From positions 1 to 7,889 of the forward strand of contig SBBT01000044.1 of assembly GCA_005239595.1 (NCBI GenBank): DNA of 7,889 nucleotides, read 5' to 3'. Of this stretch, positions 5,479-7,889 are shown one piece after another. Every line of letters begins with the position of its first letter. Within the stretch, counting starts at the first letter, position 1. The stretch comes from Candidatus Troglogloeales bacterium (lineage in GTDB: Bacteria; Nitrospirota; Nitrospiria; SBBL01; SBBT01). Below the pieces are notes generated by a model. It had not been told where the DNA came from, searched no databases, and saw only the letters and a list, made by a program, of their open reading frames with translations. The position numbers and the translations under genes are program-made.

Positions 5479-6756
5479 TTATGGATAAAGTCCGCGTGCC
5501 AAATGGGCCGTCGCAAGTTTCTCGATCGCGATCATCAGCGCCGTCATGCGCATCTCTGTTTTTTCAGAGAGTGACCGAGACAGAACATGCGCAAACGTCC
5601 CCGTCATTACTTCCGCGAGCCGATCTTGTATCTCCTTTTCCTTCCAGAAATAGTTCTGAAGGTCCTGGACCCATTCGAAATAGGAGACAATAACCCCACC
5701 GGCATTCGCCAGAATATCCGGAATCACGAAGACGCCTCGATCGTTCAAAATAGCGTCGGCCTCAAAGTCTGTCGCAAGGTTCGCCCCCTCTGCTAAAATA
5801 CGGCACTGCAACTGGGCAGCGTTTTCTAAATTAATCATCCCGGATACGGCTGCCGGGATCAGGACGGTACACGGTTGTGTTATCAATGCCGCAGGCGAAA
5901 GAGATTCTCCTTCCGGGAAACCGATTACGGTACCTTCTCTCGCCGTATAATTCAAGAGACGCGATATATCGAATCCCCCTTCATGAAGAAGACACCCCTT
6001 AGCATCGCCCACGCCCACAATTCGAATGCCATAACCCGATAATATCCTGGCGGCATGTTTTCCGACGTTGCCAAAGCCCTGAATAACAGCGGTGCTCCCC
6101 GATGCGGATATGGAGAGATGACGCATGGCCTCCAAAATCGTAAAAGCAAGCCCGCGTCCTGTTGCGTCTTCCCTCCCCATCGAACCGCCAATCGAAATCG
6201 GTTTGCCTGTCACCACACCGGGAATGGCATATCCGACGTGCTGGCTGTAGGTGTCCATCATCCAGGCCATAATTTGTTCATTCGTTCCGATGTCAGGCGC
6301 TGGAATATCTTTATCAGGACCAATTATAGGAAAAATTTCAGAGGTATATCGGCGTGTTAATCGTTGCAGTTCAGCGCGCGACAGGGTGTCGGGATCGCAA
6401 CGGATTCCCCCCTTTGCTCCGCCGAAGGGAAGCCCGACTAAGGCACATTTCCATGTCATCCACATTGCCAACGCCGCCACCTCTCCAAGGTTGACCCCAG
6501 GATGGTAGCGAATTCCCCCCTTGAAAGGTCCCAGGGCAGAGTTGTGTTGCACCCGGTATCCCCTGAAAACTTGAACTCTGTCGTCCTGGCGCCGGATCGG
6601 GACGCTTACAATTAAGGCCCTTTGGGGCGTTTTAAATCGTTCATAGAGGTTGGGATCAAGGTGCATAAGACGGGCAGCGCTGTCAAAATACGCCATCGCA
6701 ATACGGTAGGCAGGCTGGTCAAACTCTTCCATCTTTTCTAGTTGACCATTAAGCAT
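5479..6756 (-). CDS. gdhA: Glutamate dehydrogenase (hexameric type)
   Basis: 425 aa, full length. It catalyses reversible oxidative deamination of glutamate to 2-oxoglutarate and ammonia in the cytosol. The substrate and catalytic residues are intact: Lys79 in GPFKGGIRYHP, Lys103 in MTWKCAL, Lys115 in LPFGGAKGG, and Asp155 in PAPDIGT. The Rossmann motif GFGNVG is at 227-232. The second strand ends in an acidic residue (VGVGDAKG, Asp251), which suggests NAD(H) rather than NADP(H), but this is not decisive. PDILANAGGVIVSYFEWVQ (346-364) and the C-terminal ARGLYP are typical. The ATG at 6756 has AGGAG 10 nt upstream. First gene of the operon; the dehydrogenase-like paralogue follows after 31 bp. 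The symbol follows the family and does not settle the coenzyme. Confidence 0.95.
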   Translation of the reverse strand: MLNGQLEKMEEFDQPAYRIAMAYFDSAARLMHLDPNLYERFKTPQRALIVSVPIRRQDDRVQVFRGYRVQHNSALGPFKGGIRYHPGVNLGEVAALAMWMTWKCALVGLPFGGAKGGIRCDPDTLSRAELQRLTRRYTSEIFPIIGPDKDIPAPDIGTNEQIMAWMMDTYSQHVGYAIPGVVTGKPISIGGSMGREDATGRGLAFTILEAMRHLSISASGSTAVIQGFGNVGKHAARILSGYGIRIVGVGDAKGCLLHEGGFDISRLLNYTAREGTVIGFPEGESLSPAALITQPCTVLIPAAVSGMINLENAAQLQCRILAEGANLATDFEADAILNDRGVFVIPDILANAGGVIVSYFEWVQDLQNYFWKEKEIQDRLAEVMTGTFAHVLSRSLSEKTEMRMTALMIAIEKLATAHLARGLYP

Positions 6757-6908
6757 AAAACCGCTTCTCCTGATCAGATATTTTGCATCTCCTCATCCCT
6801 GTAATAAATTTATCTTCAGGAGACGTTAGAGGCAATCGGGGCTTTCTTGCGTAAAACAGGGATCTCTCGCTTACGCCGTCTAGATATTAAGGTATAGATA
6901 ACACCCTT
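6757..6908 (-). promoter_or_regulatory. Long 5' leader of the gdhA operon with possible folding
   Basis: The leader is about 150 nt if transcription starts near 6908. In RNA sense, GCGTAA (6876-6871) can pair with TTACGC (6854-6849). The loop contains ATCCCTGT (6863-6856), which is fully complementary to ACAGGGAT (6802-6795), about 40 nt before the start codon. Together they could form a hairpin plus loop interaction (pseudoknot-like). I recognise no known riboswitch class. An 8-bp match in a region this size can occur by chance. Confidence 0.25.
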
Positions 6909-6914
6909 GGTTTC

Positions 6915-6943
6915 ATTGTATCAGGGCACTTGATTTGTGTCGA
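6915..6943 (-). promoter_or_regulatory. Sigma70-like promoter for the gdhA operon
   Basis: On the minus strand, -35 TCGACA (6943-6938, 5 of 6 matches) and -10 TACAAT (6920-6915, 5 of 6 matches) are separated by exactly 17 bp. The predicted start is near 6908. This is the best hexamer pair I saw upstream of gdhA. A weaker candidate closer to the gene (TTGCCT, 17 bp, TAAATT) lies at about 6806-6834. Confidence 0.55.
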
Positions 6944-6954
6944 TACCGATTTTC

Positions 6955-7002
6955 GGGATAATCTGGTTTAATCAGGTTCTGGGTTAATCTGGGTTAATCT
7001 GG
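6955..7002. promoter_or_regulatory. Array of 10-bp direct repeats between divergent promoters (probable operator)
   Basis: Units are GGGATAATCT (6955-6964), GGTTTAATCA (6965-6974), a 6-bp partial GGTTCT (6975-6980), then two perfect copies of GGGTTAATCT (6981-6990 and 6991-7000) followed by GG. The consensus is GGnnTAATCt at about one helical turn, so sites would lie on one face of the DNA. The array ends 4 bp before the rightward -35 and starts 11 bp beyond the leftward -35. That position suits an activator or repressor acting on both genes. The binding protein is unknown. Confidence 0.55.
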
Positions 7003-7006
7003 CTTG

Positions 7007-7036
7007 TTGACAACTTCCCGCTCTTTTCATTAGGAT
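7007..7036 (+). promoter_or_regulatory. Sigma70-like promoter for the TPR gene
   Basis: A perfect -35 TTGACA at 7007-7012 is followed by 18 bp and a -10 TAGGAT at 7031-7036, which has the key T, A and final T. The predicted start near 7043 places the ATG at 7035 inside the -10, which supports the GTG at 7059 as the real start codon. Confidence 0.5.
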
Positions 7037-7058
7037 GCGTCCTCTTTACGGAGGAAGC

Positions 7059-7835
7059 GTGCCCTATAAAATCCGCATACGCAAGAAAGAAACACCCCTC
7101 ATCGTTCAATCCGAGACATGGCGCAACAAAATTCAACGTCACACAAGGTGGATTGCGGTCGGAATCGGCCTCGCTTCAGCACTTGCGGTGATTTATCTTA
7201 CATTTTGGTTCGTGAGACATCGCACCGAAGAAAGGGCATGGACGTTGGAGTCGGAGGCCTCTCTCCTTTTTCATGAGTTGCCGTCGCCTCTTAAAAATAG
7301 CGCCAAGGCACCAGACAGCAAAAAAACCGACTTGCCGGATCGGCTAAAAAAATCGGCGGCGCTTTACGACGAGATATTAAAAAAATTTCCCCACACGTCT
7401 ACGGCGCCAATCGCCCGGTATGAAATCGGAAATGTCTATTATGCAATGAAGGAATATGACTTGGCTGAAAAACAATATCAACGCCTGCTAGATACCCCTT
7501 CCCAAAAGGAGACGTTTCTGTCTCTCATTCATCTAAAAATGGGATATCTCAAACAGATGAAGGGAGACTACCTATCAGCAGGGAATCATTTTCGCACGGC
7601 ATATGAACAGAAAAGCTTAAAAAACAGGGATCAGGCAGGCTATGAAATGGGTCACACGCTTGAGACAATACAGAAGAGAAACGAGGCTTTAAAAATATAC
7701 AAAGAGGTTTCAGAGGCGTTCCCGAAATCGCCATGGGGAATCGAGGCCAAGGCACGCCTTCTTGTTCTCACTTCGGCGTCACCTCCCTTAGAGGAAACCC
7801 CTTCCGCCATTCCCTTCCCGGCCGAGGCAGAGTAA
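7059..7835 (+). CDS. Membrane-anchored TPR (tetratricopeptide) protein
   Basis: 258 aa from the GTG at 7059, chosen because GGAGG at 7050-7054 lies just upstream. The in-frame ATG at 7035 would overlap the -10 and lacks an SD. Residues 1-30 are basic (MPYKIRIRKK). One membrane segment lies at about 31-52 (WIAVGIGLASALAVIYLTFW), and the positive-inside rule places the C-terminus outside the cytoplasm. A charged linker is followed by about four TPR-like helix pairs (about 100-235), for example ALYDEILKKFP, ARYEIGNVYYAMKEYDLAEK, KMGYLKQMKGDYLSAGNHF and ALKIYKEVSEAFPKSPWGIE. A Pro/Glu-rich tail ends the protein. The layout resembles YfgM-like or YbgF-like periplasmic scaffold proteins, but no specific partner can be named. 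It is divergent from the gdhA operon and shares its control region. Confidence 0.85.
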   Translation: MPYKIRIRKKETPLIVQSETWRNKIQRHTRWIAVGIGLASALAVIYLTFWFVRHRTEERAWTLESEASLLFHELPSPLKNSAKAPDSKKTDLPDRLKKSAALYDEILKKFPHTSTAPIARYEIGNVYYAMKEYDLAEKQYQRLLDTPSQKETFLSLIHLKMGYLKQMKGDYLSAGNHFRTAYEQKSLKNRDQAGYEMGHTLETIQKRNEALKIYKEVSEAFPKSPWGIEAKARLLVLTSASPPLEETPSAIPFPAEAE

Positions 7836-7836
7836 C

Positions 7837-7889
7837 TTATATCTTCTTTTTATCCAGCTCGGATGGAATAATCAGAAAATGCCCTGCAC
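7837..7889 (-). CDS. Possible 3' end of a convergent gene (partial)
   Basis: The minus strand is open from the window edge to a TAA at 7837-7839 and reads AGHFLIIPSELDKKKI. The charged end and the position 1 bp after the TPR gene's stop suggest the tail of a convergent gene, but 16 codons cannot establish this and I do not recognise the product. Confidence 0.3.
   Translation of the reverse strand, partial: AGHFLIIPSELDKKKI

Noticed and set aside
7035..7058. ATG at 7035 as start of the TPR gene
   Set aside because: It sits in the probable -10 element and lacks a usable SD. The in-frame GTG at 7059 has GGAGG just upstream and follows the predicted transcription start.
7836..7860. Terminator after the TPR gene
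   Set aside because: There is a T-rich stretch (CTTCTTTTTAT) but no preceding GC-rich hairpin.

Overview
The window looks like a piece of chromosome from a moderate-GC Gram-negative-type bacterium, probably an uncultivated environmental lineage. The integron integrase belongs to an N-terminally extended type that I associate with Desulfobacterota, Nitrospirota and related groups. The aminotransferase belongs to a group also common in thermophilic archaea. Taxonomy is inference only.

Left region (1-1510). An integron-type tyrosine recombinase gene (intI) enters from outside the window on the + strand and ends at 1442. Its catalytic residues are all present. The frame breaks around 796-798, where one G seems to be missing, so the copy reads as a pseudogene or carries a sequencing error. 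The linker between its two N-terminal domains encodes two translated dispersed repeats. A 9-bp inverted repeat follows the gene. No attI, attC array or cassette is recognisable here; attI would lie upstream, outside the window.

IS scar (about 1510-2013, - strand). The N-terminus of an IS3-family OrfA is joined to a frameshifted zinc-ribbon transposase fragment. The probable IS3 terminus abuts, and seems to supply, the stop codon of the neighbouring aminotransferase.

Central operon (2011-6756, all - strand, read right to left). The genes are a hexameric-type glutamate dehydrogenase with an intact active site, a leucine-dehydrogenase-like paralogue in which both active-site lysines are replaced, an 84-residue membrane protein, a pentapeptide-repeat protein with 43 unbroken repeats, and a class III PLP aminotransferase. 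Overlaps and short gaps indicate one transcript. The aminotransferase and glutamate dehydrogenase would be coupled through glutamate and 2-oxoglutarate. The roles of the dehydrogenase-like paralogue, membrane protein and pentapeptide protein are unknown, and this combination is the most interesting part of the window.

Control region (6757-7058). A good sigma70-like promoter faces left towards the operon and another faces right towards a TPR gene. Between them lies an array of 10-bp direct repeats resembling an operator shared by both directions. The operon leader is about 150 nt and could fold.

Right end (7059-7889). A membrane-anchored TPR protein is encoded on the + strand. It is followed by what may be the last 16 codons of a convergent gene that runs off the window.
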